DNA of 64,000 bases from Exophiala sp. HKRS030. Taxonomy: Eukaryota > Ascomycota > Eurotiomycetes > Chaetothyriales > Herpotrichiellaceae. Made by a program: the position numbers and the translations under genes. The notes beneath the pieces are model-generated. The model ran no database searches, had not been told where the DNA came from, and was given only the letters and a program-made list of their open reading frames with translations. How positions within the stretch are numbered: the first letter of the stretch is position 1; each line of letters starts with the position of its first letter. Of the stretch, positions 21,764 to 33,109 are shown piece by piece. The DNA lies in contig JAHWDD010000001.1 in the NCBI GenBank assembly GCA_023897205.1, positions 7,316,001-7,380,000 of the forward strand. Direction: 5' to 3'.

Positions 21764-22741
21764 ATGTCTTCCCACGTATTGTGTCAACCTTTGCGCTGGA
21801 CAGGTCTCAGTTTCAAAGCCTCTCTTTCGATCTCTACACGACTGGGCACTATACCAGCAAAGATGAACTACTCTAGAATGTCACACATCTTACCGAAGGG
21901 CACATGGGATAGTCACATGCACGTGGTAGAACCGGATAGGTTTCCTCTCGACTCTGCTGCTAAATACAAACCTCATCCCCATACATTGGATGACGCAAAG
22001 AAATTTTATTCCAAATTTGGCATTGAAAATCTGGTGCTGGTTCAACCATCAATATATGGCAACGACAACTCGTGTATGCTGGAAGCTCTTCGCAAACTCA
22101 CTCCAAAACATGGTCGTGCGGTTGTTGGCCTGGAACCGAAGACAATAGACCGGGAAACACTTTCCAAGTGGCATGCAATTGGTGTCAGAGGAGCACGATT
22201 AAATCTCGTCTCTGTCGGAAGGGAACTCACAGACACTGAGCTGAGGGAAGAGCTAGAATCCTATGCAAATATACTTCGGCCATTGGGCTGGGTACTGCAA
22301 TTATACATCCCTATGAAGATGGCAATACCACTTGAGAAGATCATTCCAGATCTAGGAGTCAAGGTATGTGTAGACCACTTCGGTTCACCGGATCTCTCTT
22401 TGAGCGTGGATTCCCCTGGCAAAGCCAATCCATACAGTCTCGTGGGATTCAGTGCGCTGATACAGCTGCTACATGGAAATACGTGGGTCAAAATCTCTGC
22501 GCCTTATCGACTTTCGAAGGATCCCGACATGCGAGATCTGGATCTCGTCGGAAAGGAGTTGATTCAGAAAGCCCCTGACAGGGTGGTCTACGCCACAGAT
22601 TGGCCTCATACCCGATTCGAGAATATCGGTTCGGTCCCATTTATACAAAAATGTTACGAGCGGTGTGGATCAGATGATGAAATTGTCCAGAAGCTCTTCA
22701 GGACCAATGCGGAGGAACTATGGGATGTAGAGGCGGGTTGA
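21764..22741 (+). CDS. Amidohydrolase-superfamily hydrolase (2-pyrone-4,6-dicarboxylate lactonase-like)
   Basis: Single exon, 325 residues. GTWDSHMHVVEPDRFPL gives the HxH pair (residues 51 and 53) ending barrel strand 1; IENLVLVQPSIYGNDNS, VVGLEP, GVRGARLNL, VCVDHFGSPD and VVYATDWPHTRF follow the LigI/PDC-hydrolase pattern, with the Asp of ATDWPH as the general base on strand 8. Enzymes of this cog, unlike most amidohydrolases, often work without metal and open cyclic esters or related aromatic-degradation intermediates. The first 33 residues (Ser, Arg and Leu rich, few acids) look like a mitochondrial presequence; an internal Met at residue 34 would give the plain cytosolic enzyme. No pathway partners adjoin, so the substrate is open. 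Confidence 0.88.
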   Translation: MSSHVLCQPLRWTGLSFKASLSISTRLGTIPAKMNYSRMSHILPKGTWDSHMHVVEPDRFPLDSAAKYKPHPHTLDDAKKFYSKFGIENLVLVQPSIYGNDNSCMLEALRKLTPKHGRAVVGLEPKTIDRETLSKWHAIGVRGARLNLVSVGRELTDTELREELESYANILRPLGWVLQLYIPMKMAIPLEKIIPDLGVKVCVDHFGSPDLSLSVDSPGKANPYSLVGFSALIQLLHGNTWVKISAPYRLSKDPDMRDLDLVGKELIQKAPDRVVYATDWPHTRFENIGSVPFIQKCYERCGSDDEIVQKLFRTNAEELWDVEAG

Positions 22742-23232
22742 AACGAAATATAAAATTCAGAGCCATCATTGAGGTCTCAGCTCGTAGCAAAGGATGATGG
22801 AAGCCAAAGACGACGCTGGCATAATATACTACCTGTAACGAATCTCTTACCCGGTTCCTCTGCCCTTGCAGAAGGGCGTGAGGTGCTTGATCGATTTCCC
22901 TAGAACAATGAGATGATCCCGACATGGACGGCTACCTAAGGCTACAACTTGAAGTGTCAGAGAAGTGAGATCGAACAGAGTCACACAGGTCTCGCTAGGA
23001 CCACCGCAACTAGGAGGCCTCTGACTATGAAAACCTGCAGATTTAACAATGTGTGCAAAAGAGGCAGTTGGATGCGCCAAGGACGTAGTTTAAGTGGCCA
23101 TTGATGCAACGTTGGAGGCAGTATGACTCTTATGATCTCCACGATAAAGTCATAAACAGGAAACAGCGTCCATTTGTTCCGCTATGTAAAGCAAACGTAT
23201 CACATCAGGAACTTCTCACGCACGTCCAAACT
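22742..23232. other. Intergenic
   Basis: Nothing recognised between the amidohydrolase and the GNAT gene, both on the plus strand. Confidence 0.45.
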
Positions 23233-23841
23233 ATGACAGAGGTGCTACTCCTCGAGTCTAACGAAGTCGAAATCTCGACGCCAAGACTACTTCTTCGAGG
23301 CGCTCGAAGTGGAGATGGTGATGGAATGCACGAGGCCTTTAAAGACATGGAAGTCATGAGATACTGGTAAGCGCTGTATCAGAACAAAACATCATCCCTC
23401 ACTAGGTTTTGACATGGCACACCAAGGAGCACATTGCCTCACACGTCAATCGCGCAGAGCGAAGAATGGATTCAGAAGATGATCCAAGGCGAACTCAATG
23501 GGATCACCGACTTCGTAATCTGCCTCAAACCGGATCTGAAAGTGATTGGAAAGATTGGAGCATGGCAAGACCAGGAAATCGGGTTCTTACTCGCTCGTGC
23601 GCATTGGGGGATGGGACTCGCACAGGAAGCTTTGGGAGCGGTCATTCCGTACTTCTTCGAGAAGAGGGACTTCGATGAGATCACTGCAGATGCCGATCCA
23701 AGAAACGCAGCAAGCATTGGTTTACTACAGAAGTTTGGGTTCGTGGTATTTGACTTTCGCGAGAGGACTTTGCAGGTCGGAGATGAGTGGGTGGACAGTA
23801 CTTATTTGAGGTTGAGGAGAGAAGAATGGAAGGGGAAATGA
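23233..23841 (+). CDS. GNAT family N-acetyltransferase, two exons
   Basis: Exons 23233-23366 and 23427-23841, 182 residues. STPRLLLRGARSGDGDGMHEAF is the RimJ/L-type first strand and helix; the intron (GTAAGC donor, TTGAC branch, CCAAG acceptor) falls inside a Trp codon and restores the family sequence MRYWSTLPHTSIAQSEEWI. Then VIGKIGAWQDQEIGFLLARAHWGMGLAQEAL is motif A, with the acetyl-CoA loop as WGMGLA, and DADPRNAASIGLLQKFGF is motif B. A nearer acceptor (CACTAG at 23405) brings an immediate stop and is rejected. Compared with the GNAT at 6.15 kb it is compact with no insertion. Substrate unknown. Confidence 0.87.
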
Positions 23842-24211
23842 CCAGAATCCTTGGTCGTATATATGAGATGGGCTGGTCTCGAGAACATAAGACCATAGAA
23901 TCCTGTTGATGGCTCTTTTGCTTATAGATTCATGTACAGAGAGAAAGATATCTGAAATACCATAGTCGAGCAACAAAAGTGATTATCATGACCATGAAGC
24001 AATTCCCTCATCTCCAATTGGTCGAATATGCCAAGTCTTGCAGCACAGAGCGAACAAACCCTCCGCCGTAGAGACTGACGGAAGCTCTGAAGCTTCGACT
24101 GCATACAACCTCGACAAAAGAATTCCACATCAGTCCAACTTCACGACTACCTCCAGTCCACAACCGTGACATCCTAGCGACTGACATCCGATCCTATCTC
24201 TGTCGCCCAAG
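23842..24211. other. Intergenic
   Basis: No gene seen; the right part is the QCR10 promoter and leader. Confidence 0.45.
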
Positions 24212-24671
24212 ATGCCTTCACAAGAAGGATTCCAGTCCTCGGGCCGCACCCCTCTCCGTGTCTACGGTCCCCAACCTACCTACCAGACATACATTTCACC
24301 CTATGGACCAAAGTACGCATAACCACGACCTCCACCCTGTCTCAACCCCGTCCCTCTGTCACCAGAAACATCTCCTCCTTTTCTGCCACAAGCTTCCCTT
24401 TACACGATTGCACCGTTCCCAGTCCCCGAAATGTATACTAACATGTCAAACTCCCAACAGAACAAAGCACATCCCCAACCTTATGGGCTTGTCCGTCGGA
24501 AAAGCGATACGATATGGATCCATTGCATCAGGATTTGGCGTTGCAGCGGGTGTTTTTGCGATATTCTTCTTCGGAGAAGTGCCTAGGATCAGGAAGGACA
24601 TCTTGCAGAAGATCCCCGTGATTGGCGATTACTGGGTCCGGGAGATTCCACCTGAGGACAATCCCTTCTAG
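24212..24671 (+). CDS. QCR10: Cytochrome bc1 complex subunit 10 (Qcr10)
   Basis: Exons 24212-24312 and 24461-24671, 103 residues. Intron 24313-24460 (donor GTACGC, exact ACTAAC branch at 24438, acceptor CCAACAG) joins YISPYGPK to TKHIPNLMGLSVGKA in phase. The single membrane helix (GSIASGFGVAAGVFAIFFFG) is followed by EVPRIRKDILQKIPVIGDYW, the signature C-terminus of the small bc1 subunit. It sits at the periphery of complex III in the inner mitochondrial membrane near the Rieske protein. The continuous open frame running from 24258 through the intron is a shadow. High confidence despite the small size. Confidence 0.92.
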
Positions 24672-25180
24672 ATGGCATATGGCGGCGAGTTGGGGGATCG
24701 TCGAGATTGGGGAGTTGTGTACATACTAAGACTTGGTGGATGGCATATGGGGTTGTTCGCCAGCACCATAAATGAGCAGAGTGTTAAGAGAAAGACCAAA
24801 GAAACAATATATCCATTCAACCTGAAGACGAATCAGTGGTAGAGCTCACTAGGATTCAATGTCGATCCTTTTTGTGAAGCTGGAATTGATCTCGGGTCAG
24901 TGACTGGACTATGTCTCACATGCCTCGACGCTCCGTCCGTGAGCCATAGACAGTAATCCTGCATGACAACTCGATAGCTACGTAAAAACTACGGAGCATG
25001 GGAATTACGCATTCTTCTTGTGTCAGTCATCTCTCCCCTATGGATTCGCAGGCATGATTACATGGTTTTGTCTCTGATCTGAGGCAGATGGCAAAAGCGT
25101 TGGGTTTTCTTTTGGAAGATGTATGTACAAAGGTCGAGGACGCCTAATGTCACCCCTTAGAATCTAAAAGTAGCCGGCCT
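24672..25180. other. Convergent intergenic gap
   Basis: Between the ends of QCR10 (+) and the complex I subunit gene (-). Nothing recognised. Confidence 0.5.
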
Positions 25181-26019
25181 CTATACACGGTCTCCTCGCT
25201 CAAAGTACTCCCATTGACCCGGCGGCGATGGCTCAGCGAGGTCTTCCCATCTGTTTCCGGTTAGCAATTGGATTCCGCAGGAAATTGCCGTTGACTCGGA
25301 TGAGAACGTACACTTGATACTTAATCATTTCATCCACAAGCTGCAATTCGCCTTCGGCAACTTGGACAACCTCCTCAATCAGTCCAGCTCCAATCTTCTG
25401 TTCGATCTCATCAACCCTATCAAAATAGATTAGCACAGTCCCCCTCGACACAGATTCCCAGAAATTTCACATACTGTGCCCTCGTCAACTGAGGCTCAAC
25501 CTCGAGATCGTCGATTGTCGGCACGATGCCCTCCTTCTCTTCCTTTTCCGCGGTTCGCAACTCCTCATCGACAGCTTTAGCTTTGGCCTCTGCCTCGCTC
25601 AAACTATTGGTCCCCTCCTGCTTCGCATCTTTCCTTGAGAGATCGCCGTCCCACGGCTCGACCTTCTCAACATGCAACCTCTCACTTCCTAGACTGCCAT
25701 CACTGTCCACAAACTTGGCATATGCGGCAGGGTTGGCGTCGATTTGTTTTTGCACACGCTCCAGCCATGCGTCGTAGCCTTCGGGTTTCGTGGATTCGAT
25801 GATCGATAGTCGTTGTTTGGTGAGTGCTTCGGCCGATTGCCGGTATACGGACGATGCAGGGATTTGTGCCAGCTTGGACAGTGTTTGCTTGTATGTGTAG
25901 ATGAGTGCGGGTCGTGGGTTGGGATGTGTTGAGAGACCTGTTAGGCCCGTGGGGATATTGGGTTCAAGGTATTTCGACGCCGATTTCACGGTCGCGAAAA
26001 GCCGTGGTGTACTGCGCAT
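25181..26019 (-). CDS. NDUFA5: NADH:ubiquinone oxidoreductase 29.9 kDa subunit (NDUFA5 type)
   Basis: Exons 26019..25475, 25416..25321 and 25250..25181, 236 residues. Presequence-like start (MRSTPRLFATVKSASKYLEP), then TGLTGLSTHPNPRPALIYTYKQTL, the hallmark of the complex I NDUFA5/B13 family; helices with YRQSAEALTKQRLSIIE; a charged linker typical of fungal members; then EVVQVAEGELQLVDEMIK and WEDLAEP...GQWEYFERGD. The second intron uses a GTATCA donor so that the junction encodes K-W as in relatives; the nearer GTGTAC would break the phase. The subunit lies on the matrix arm of complex I. Its stop is 509 bp from the QCR10 stop, in convergent orientation. Confidence 0.92.
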
Positions 26020-26773
26020 CTTCAGACTAGCGGTGCGCGTTGATTTTGTGATTGTCGGTCGTTAGTCTGCTCGGCAGGACAGATATCGATGTCCTGTGTA
26101 GGGAACGCTTGTAGTGGGATGTGTCTATGAGAGCCCGCTTCTGGGTTTAGTTGTCCTGACGTCGAAGTTGAGGATTGAGCTTCCGGAGAAGTGCTACACT
26201 TGACCTAAGACTTCCCTGTACTTCAAGCTCAGCAGCCTCGTAGCCTTGTGCCCCAATGTGACCAATCAAAGGTGTGTAAATGCTAACGCGGTGGGCAACC
26301 TTCGATGATATTATTACTCGACATTAGACTTATCCATTTCCCGTCAAGTTAGCCGAGTTTACTGGTTGAGGTAAAGTGTAGTCTACAAGAAGGAATAGAG
26401 GTGGCAGTTCAGCAGAATCTAATGTTTTGTGCTGATGATGCATTGATTTCTTCAATGTGCCCTAACAGCTCTGTGCACGACCGTGATTCGCTTGCTCAAC
26501 AACCGGCTAAAAGATTCTCCTACTCGCTCAAACTGGAGCCCACCGATTCTAGATGAGGCAAGAGAATCATGCCTGAGGCCCTTCGCATCAGGAACTGACA
26601 GAGATTGGCAAGCTATAGAGTAAAGCTTCGTTGTGTCACTCGCAAGCTTTGGTATGGAGGGGGCATGGTTGGAGCACGAATGAAGGAATGATGTGGATGG
26701 TGGTATATTGGTTCTAGCAATCGATTGCCGGGTAGTCCATCGAACACAGGCGTGTACGGTTCCAGACGTAAAT
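26020..26773. other. Intergenic
   Basis: Upstream of the NDUFA5-type gene and downstream of VMA7, both on the minus strand. No further gene recognised. Confidence 0.45.
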
Positions 26774-27314
26774 CTACTCGCCGAATAATCTTCTCACCCG
26801 TCGCAGCACGCTGTCTTTTTCTGGGTCGTAAGGATGGTCTTTGCTGGGTATCTCTAGAACAGCAGGAAAGGCTTCTTGAAACCTGTCGACGGTGTCCCGT
26901 ATCTGTTCAGCGATCTGGGAAGCTGTCAGTATCACTCCGTCGCAATTCCTTTCCAGGTTCTAGTGTTGGTGTATACGTGTTGATTTATTAGGACAATTCC
27001 AATGTCCTTGCGTTCTTTTGTGAACCTGTTGAAGGTAGACTCGATCAGAGATCTCTCCGTCTTCGAATCAACGACTAAGAAATTCTTCTGCGCATCGGGA
27101 GGGTCTGTGACGTGGCCAACACCGGCCAGAAGTAAACCTGTGACGGAGCTGATCGCGGGGGATCAGTTCAGTTCTGAAGAAACCCGAGAGCAGCTTGCTT
27201 ACTCTTCATCGCCAATGACCGCGAGGAATTGCCTATCCTGACACAGGGTGTTATTTCCAATGCTCCAAGAGAAAGTCGAGAGCTTACCTTGTAGGCAGAA
27301 GGGGGTGCGGCCAT
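26774..27314 (-). CDS. VMA7: V-type proton ATPase subunit F (Vma7)
   Basis: Four exons: 27314..27288, 27237..27203, 27148..26977, 26914..26774; 124 residues, the usual length. The 9-codon first exon (MAAPPSAYK) joins [11 protein letters not shown], then [45 protein letters not shown], and the invariant tail [19 protein letters not shown] followed by [12 protein letters not shown]. All phases match; introns are 50, 54 and 62 bp. Subunit F belongs to the central stalk of the V1 sector and helps couple ATP hydrolysis to rotation and vacuole acidification. No exon is long enough to stand out alone. Divergent from NUR1 across 537 bp. Confidence 0.95.
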
Positions 27315-27851
27315 GCTCAAGCAGTAGGATCGCTCAGGATGATAGAACCGTGGGTAGATGTAAGGAACTGACGGGCCGAACAGATCTTGTGTAAGGCTCG
27401 CTCGCAGGAATAGGTAACTAAATCCCTTGCACGAGCAGAAGGGTTGTCAGAAGATAAGTCAAGTGATGTAGAATTGCTTGAGAGTCTTCAGTGCCTCGTC
27501 TGGGGCTGTACCTGCATCTCCAAGGTGGGTATGGATTGGTTTACCATGAATTTGGAGAAGGATAAGATAACGAGAGGGAGGATACGCTAGTCCAAATTGG
27601 GCATAGATTCCTCCGTCATTGTTTATGTTCTTGGATCGTCTTGAGGGTCTCCAACATCAAACTTTCGATCTCGACATCACCGACACACAATTCGTGGTGT
27701 GCCGTTCAGCTCAAAATCGGCTGAACGCTACATTTACAGTGAACCTCACTCTTGTACTCTTGTACTCTTGATTCTTTCCTATCCGCCCAGCACCCACCAC
27801 CATTTCAGGAGATGTCTGATCTCTTCGTCACCAACGTCATAAAACAACGAC
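27315..27851. promoter_or_regulatory. Divergent promoter region, VMA7 and NUR1
   Basis: 537 bp separating the start codons of two genes read away from each other. Contains TC-rich stretches near both starts (for example CTCTTGTACTCTTGTACTC at about 27749). No binding site is assigned. Confidence 0.4.
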
Positions 27852-29229
27852 ATGCCTAAATTCGTCCGACGCCAGCCTCTCTGGCAGCGTATCAAGGCTT
27901 CTTTGGATCTCTACGACTTTTCGCTTTGGCTTTCGGAGGAACTCGAATCTAATGGGTGGGATCAATTGGAGAAAGAGTGGGCTGTTCCGATTGCATTCGC
28001 CTGCAATTTCATCTTTCTGATCGCCCGAGCCAATTCCAAGGCTTCTCAACCATATGATCCCGTCTTCGGAGACGTTCCGGGAGTTTCTTGGACTTCATGG
28101 CTGGTAAGAATCACTAAGCGAACCATTGAACACGATTTTTGACTGTTCTTAGGCGACATTTATCGTCCATTTTCTCACCCTATTTTCTCTCGTTAATGCT
28201 GCCTACACACTTCTGCGAAGAAAACACTACAGACTCTTCGAAAGTTCCGTGGATGTGGTCCCCAGCACACCATCCGCCAAACGTGTCCGCGTCGATTCTT
28301 CGCCTGCATCATCCTCACCTCTCCGATTCCTGTCTAGTATCATTAAGAACGAAACTGCAGAGTCCCGAGCGCACCCTGATGCCGCGAGGGATGTGTGGGA
28401 GATAGCTGTGTGGGATCCTTTACCAATCTGTCTCCGTCTGTTCTGTTATTTCAGCCCTGGTCATGTACTCATATACTGGCTCTTCCTTCCCACGCTGACT
28501 TCCGACCCACGACCAAGCGTTACGATTGTCACGACCATCCTTCTAATTGTACTCGTTTCTGTACAACTATCTGTTCTCCAATCAAGCTACTCGACTCAAA
28601 TAAAAGATACTGCGTACATCTCAAAAGAAGTCCTTCATGAATACGATACAAAATTTGTACGACCAAGAACTCAGCCTTTGTATAGGGATGTGGGCACTCA
28701 GTTCAGTGAAAAGGCATCTTACAGTTCTACACATGAAGAACAATACAACAAGGTCGAAACCTATACACCTGTCTTCGTTATCAATCGCGGGTTCAAGACA
28801 AATGCAAATCCAAACTACGCCCAGCATACAGATCCGGATGGTCTCGCAGGCGGCACGAACTTGAGACATCGTCTGTCAACTCCCGACTTTAGAAGTCCGG
28901 CGAAGACCACGGAACTTGGTTCAGCCATACGACCACTAGGAGCTATCCGTCAGCCGAACTTTCGACCAACCTCCTCGGGTGAAGGTGGTAGTCTCGGAAT
29001 TTATTCTCACGCAGCGTCCCCATTGCGAAAAAGCGCATCGACCAATTTTCAGGTCAGGGGTCAGGAAGGCGGGTCACGCGATAGGTTGACTCAGAGTCCA
29101 GAGAAGAGGCCGGCGAGTCCAGATAAACGTATGAGCGTACCAGCAGGTGGCATCAACACTTTAGCTGCATCCCAGAGATGGGGTCACCTGAAACCTGACA
29201 GGCAGCGCAGAGAGAGTGGCCGATTCTAG
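27852..29229 (+). CDS. NUR1: Nuclear rim protein Nur1/Mug154 family
   Basis: Exons 27852-28103 and 28153-29229, 442 residues. MPKFVRRQPLWQRIKASLDL and FSLWLSEELESNGWDQLEKE form the family N-terminus; membrane segments follow at AVPIAFACNFIFLIARA, ATFIVHFLTLFSLVNAAYTL (start of exon 2), ICLRLFCYFSPGHVLIYWLF and VTIVTTILLIVLVSVQLSVL. The remaining 180 residues are Ser/Pro/Arg-rich and disordered with SPxK/R-type sites, probably phosphorylated. The 49-bp intron has GTAAGA and TTCTTAG signals. In budding yeast Nur1 pairs with LEM protein Heh1 to hold rDNA and silent chromatin at the inner nuclear membrane. Relatives usually stop at comparable length. Confidence 0.9.
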
Positions 29230-29488
29230 ACCAACTGCATGAACGCACTGGACCATGTAGAAAAGCAAGTCTCGGCACTTGCTACGTCTGATAGACGCCA
29301 AAGGGGTGTGCACTTGCAAGTTCGTGCATCGTCTCGGTCGTTCCTGAGGTTGAGTGAGCACAGTCCACGTTCTGGCCGGCACCATGGCGCAGACCGAGTA
29401 ACCGTCTCCGTTGTCCTTTGACATGAGCACTCGCACAGACCACTATATGCCACCCAACTGCATGTCATAGCAACAGTATCTCTTCACC

Positions 29489-32400
29489 ATGACCTCACTC
29501 TTGCCAGAGGGATTTGCTCCTCCCAGATCTCACTCCTCTCGTTCTAAGAATCGTGCAATCCTGACTACCGTTTCACACTCAAGTGACCAACGAAGAACTT
29601 GTACAGCTTAGAAGCCTTCATCAATTCTTCGATATCCTTTTGGAGACTCTCCGAAATCTCATCGAAATACTCGCGTTGTCAGTCAAGGAATAATTTGTCC
29701 ACGTCAACGAATACCGTCCTCGTTCAATTTTCTTACCAAGGAACAAATCGAAGGAACAACGTTCGACGGCACTTCTGAGTCTGAAAAGAAATCGAGCGAA
29801 AGAATTTCGAGTCAACCAACCACCAGTGGAAATCGACGGCATTCGTGCCCGTCACAGGGGGTGGATCAACCACTATCCATCCCCTCGTTTCAGTTGGATC
29901 AGAGGAACGCTGCACTTGCTCTGGGCTCAGGCTCGTTGCCGCAGATTACTCAAACTAGTCCTTCAGGCATTGTATCGACTCATTTGTGCCAACAAGATTC
30001 ACCATTAGCAACAAGTCCGGCTGTAGGCAACATCGAAGAAACAGAGGGATCTAACATGCATCATCCTGTCAACAAGGACGATTATCTCCTTGTCAGAGCA
30101 GCGAATCCCAGAACAGGTGTCATAACCCCTGGTGCGCACAGTGCCAACAGCTCAAAGGACTGTCTCGACCTGAAGGGCACCAATACCACTTGTTTACCAT
30201 CGCGATGGAGACAAAAAGGCGACCAATGGATCAGTCTAGACTTCGGCGAGCCTTCTCCTTCCTCTACGCCACCTGTGGTGGAAGGTCCGTCCAACCCAAT
30301 AACGAATCATGTCTCTCAAAATCCACGACTGTCACAAAGTTTGACTCAAGCTGATGCCAACATGCGCGTCCCTGACGGAGCGAGTCCTTTTGTTCAGCAA
30401 GGACGCTTTCCTAAAACAAGCGGTGACCCTCTCACACGCGACGAATCCGCTGGCTTTCAGACTTGGTGTCTTACAGATGGTGAAGGTATACATTCGAAAA
30501 CCAAACCAGAGACAGCCCAACGGCGTAAGTTTTCGTATGAATACAAGGCTGATCCTATCGTAAAGCGCAAGCCTGTGAGCAGCCCATTGAGCAAGGAACA
30601 TTCACAGGACAAAAGTTCAGTCCGGACTGATGCAGAAGGGAGCAGCGAAACAGTGGTCCGACGGCTGAGGTTTCCCACTGACATAAGGGCGTCTTCAGCA
30701 CCAGATCCTCCAAGGTGGCGTAATTTCACTCCAGCAGATGTCGGTAAGGATTTGCCATCGCTTCCCAAGGAGGAGCATGTGCCTGCGGCATCTACCCAGG
30801 CAGAGGAACCCTCGAAGGGTGATTTTTTAGGCGAGCCTCAACGTTGCCAAGGGTCGAACGACCCAGGTTCAAGAATCTTCAACGTCTCTGGCCTTCACAC
30901 CATCGAAAAAGAACTACCATGTCTGCCGATGAACAATGGCCAATTCCTGTCGACACGGGAAACAGACCAGTTGCCAGGAGGCACGGCGGATGTGAATGTG
31001 CAGTCAATGAGGACTTCGACCCTGCAACAGCCAAAGACCCTAATAGGGCCCAGGGGTGGAGATCCATCGTACCCATATATCCGTACGACTCACAAGACAG
31101 ATCATCAGTCCATCAAAACGTTAGACAACAAATTTCAGGAGAACAGCCCAATGCCCATCCCGATGTACGACAATCCGCCAAAGTATACAAGCCCTCTGTC
31201 AAAGAGCAAGGGACCTACACTACTTGGGCCAAGGTCAATGCCTCCACACAGACCGACGAAGGCCACTTACTTGAAAGCGCCTGCGCAACTGCAGTCGAAT
31301 ACCACTTTCACACCCACAAATATGCGCATGAATTACTCGCCGATGCAGCAATTCGCCCAAGCAGGACAAGGACACCCACCTGCTCTGAACAGTCATAGAG
31401 TGATGCAGCCGGGCGGATACGGATTGCAGGCATATCGCCCGCACCCAAGGTCGTTAGACATGAACATTCGCACAGGCATCGGTATGAATATCGACAACAT
31501 AGAGCCCGTACCCCTAGCAAGAATAAGACCAAGAGGAGGGGCTCGACCACCAATGCCAAGCAGGTCCGACGGCTCGTTTGGCGTTCCATCGATAAGCCCA
31601 GATTACGATCTCAACAAGTCGATCGAAGCGAGCTTTCCAGCCACATGGACTTACCCCGTGTACGGCAAAGACGTTTACCAAGGCCAATACAGCTCGCAGA
31701 CGAATCTCATACCGGCGCCACTGAGACCCCGAGTGCCGACCAACCCGCACAATCAAATGCTGACCCAAAACAACAATCCAACCACAGACGCTCGGATCGA
31801 AGACCTCAACTTGATGAGAAAGTGCAGTCGTTGCCATCACGGTTTTGTCGACCTGAAGGCTCCCAACATGGGTGGCTCCACCCCTATATCCGCCCCACAG
31901 AACGGACCCGTCGTGATCGAAGACGGCAATAGAAAGTCACCATCCGTGGAAGGGTCCATGACCAAGTTGATTGGAGACGCACATGATAAGATCCCACTCT
32001 CTCCAAAGGCAACAGGTCTGCCGTCCGGAGTTGCAGCCACGAGAGATGATCGAGACCATACCCGCTGCTGCGCCGAGTGTTGCAAAATCGAAGACTGTCA
32101 TGAAGGATGCTTGGGACATCCTAGTCCGAACTCGACCCCAAGCCCTACAAAGAGTGTCTGGTCCGAAGTTGACTGTCCAAGTAGTGCAAGTGAAGCCGAA
32201 GACTGGGAAGACGATAGTCTAAAGTCAGAAAAGTATAGAGCCAATCGCTTTGCATTCGTCAAATCGGCTTTTAAGAGATCACCCAAACAAGGACACTGCA
32301 AGTCCAATGGCAGCAGCACAAGTGCAAGCCCCGAACTTGGTAGTTCTGCATCGGAATCCTCGATTGTACCTTCGCCGAGCCGTGTAAAACCCGAACCACT

Positions 32401-33109
32401 CTCAGTTGATCGTGGAAGCGATGGGAACACAGAGGGACTTAACGAAGCGATGAAGAGAGCGGGATCAGATCAGGGCAGTGTCTCTGTTAGTCGTGTATCG
32501 CCTCGAAAGCAACGGAGTTCAAGCTCTCCTCTGATTGGCATAGGTGCATTTGACTCGATGAGCCAAAAATCTACGAATGGACCACAATTGAAAATCTGCA
32601 GTCCACAGGGATTGGCAATAGACTACTCCGGGATCAAAAAGAGTCGTAACGTGAGCGGCACGACCGTATCGACAATTGAGTTGCAAGTTCCTGGTCTTCG
32701 GTCTCTTGGTTTTGGTGTCATGGGAGAATTGGCTATTGTGCCCTTCGAAGCAAGCAAGATGTGGATTCGAAACCATCCTCAAGTCTTGAACATGTGCTGG
32801 GTAGCACTGGAGCGTGCCTGGCAAATGGGACAAACAATGGCATTAACGGCTTGGAAGCTCTGGAGCCTGATTTTTGTCTATTCTAAAACAGGTAAATTCA
32901 AACTCTGTGGTGGGAAAGGAGAGTCCGCTTCGGGCTTTCTGGTCGATTGCGTGAGAAGCATCACATACTTGTTGATCTTCGCGGCAGTGGGAGCATTCAT
33001 TATGAGGGTACTGAATGTCTTTGTTGGTGTGCTTGGGTTCTTTGGATGGATCTTGAAGGGGTTCTTCTGGGTCTTGAAACAGGTTCTAGGTGTTGGGCGT
33101 GGAAAATGA
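29489..33109 (+). CDS. Large membrane-anchored unknown protein with Cys-rich motifs
   Basis: The main open frame runs 29612-33109. A safe internal ATG is 29861 (1082 residues), but the coding-like reading extends upstream in the same frame to an ATG at 29489, interrupted only by TAG at 29609. A 42-bp intron 29570-29611 (weak GTTTCA donor, CAGCTTAG acceptor) removes the stop in phase, giving about 1192 residues. The N-terminal 800 residues are hydrophilic, Pro/Ser/Gln-rich and disordered. Cys motifs: CSRCHHGF near residue 650 and HTRCCAECCKIEDCHEGC near 730 (numbering from 29861). A basic Ser-rich segment follows, then an amphipathic region and two or three hydrophobic segments at the end (SITYLLIFAAVGAFIMRVLN and after). 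I do not recognise the family; a membrane-tethered scaffold is a guess only. Confidence 0.7.

Noticed and set aside
24258..24671. 137-codon continuous frame as the QCR10 protein
   Set aside because: Its first half is the intron; the spliced form gives the conserved SPYGPK-TKHIPNLMG junction.
30844..31398. 184-codon alternative frame within the large unknown gene
   Set aside because: Shadow of the 1082-codon frame; composition is typical of an off-frame.
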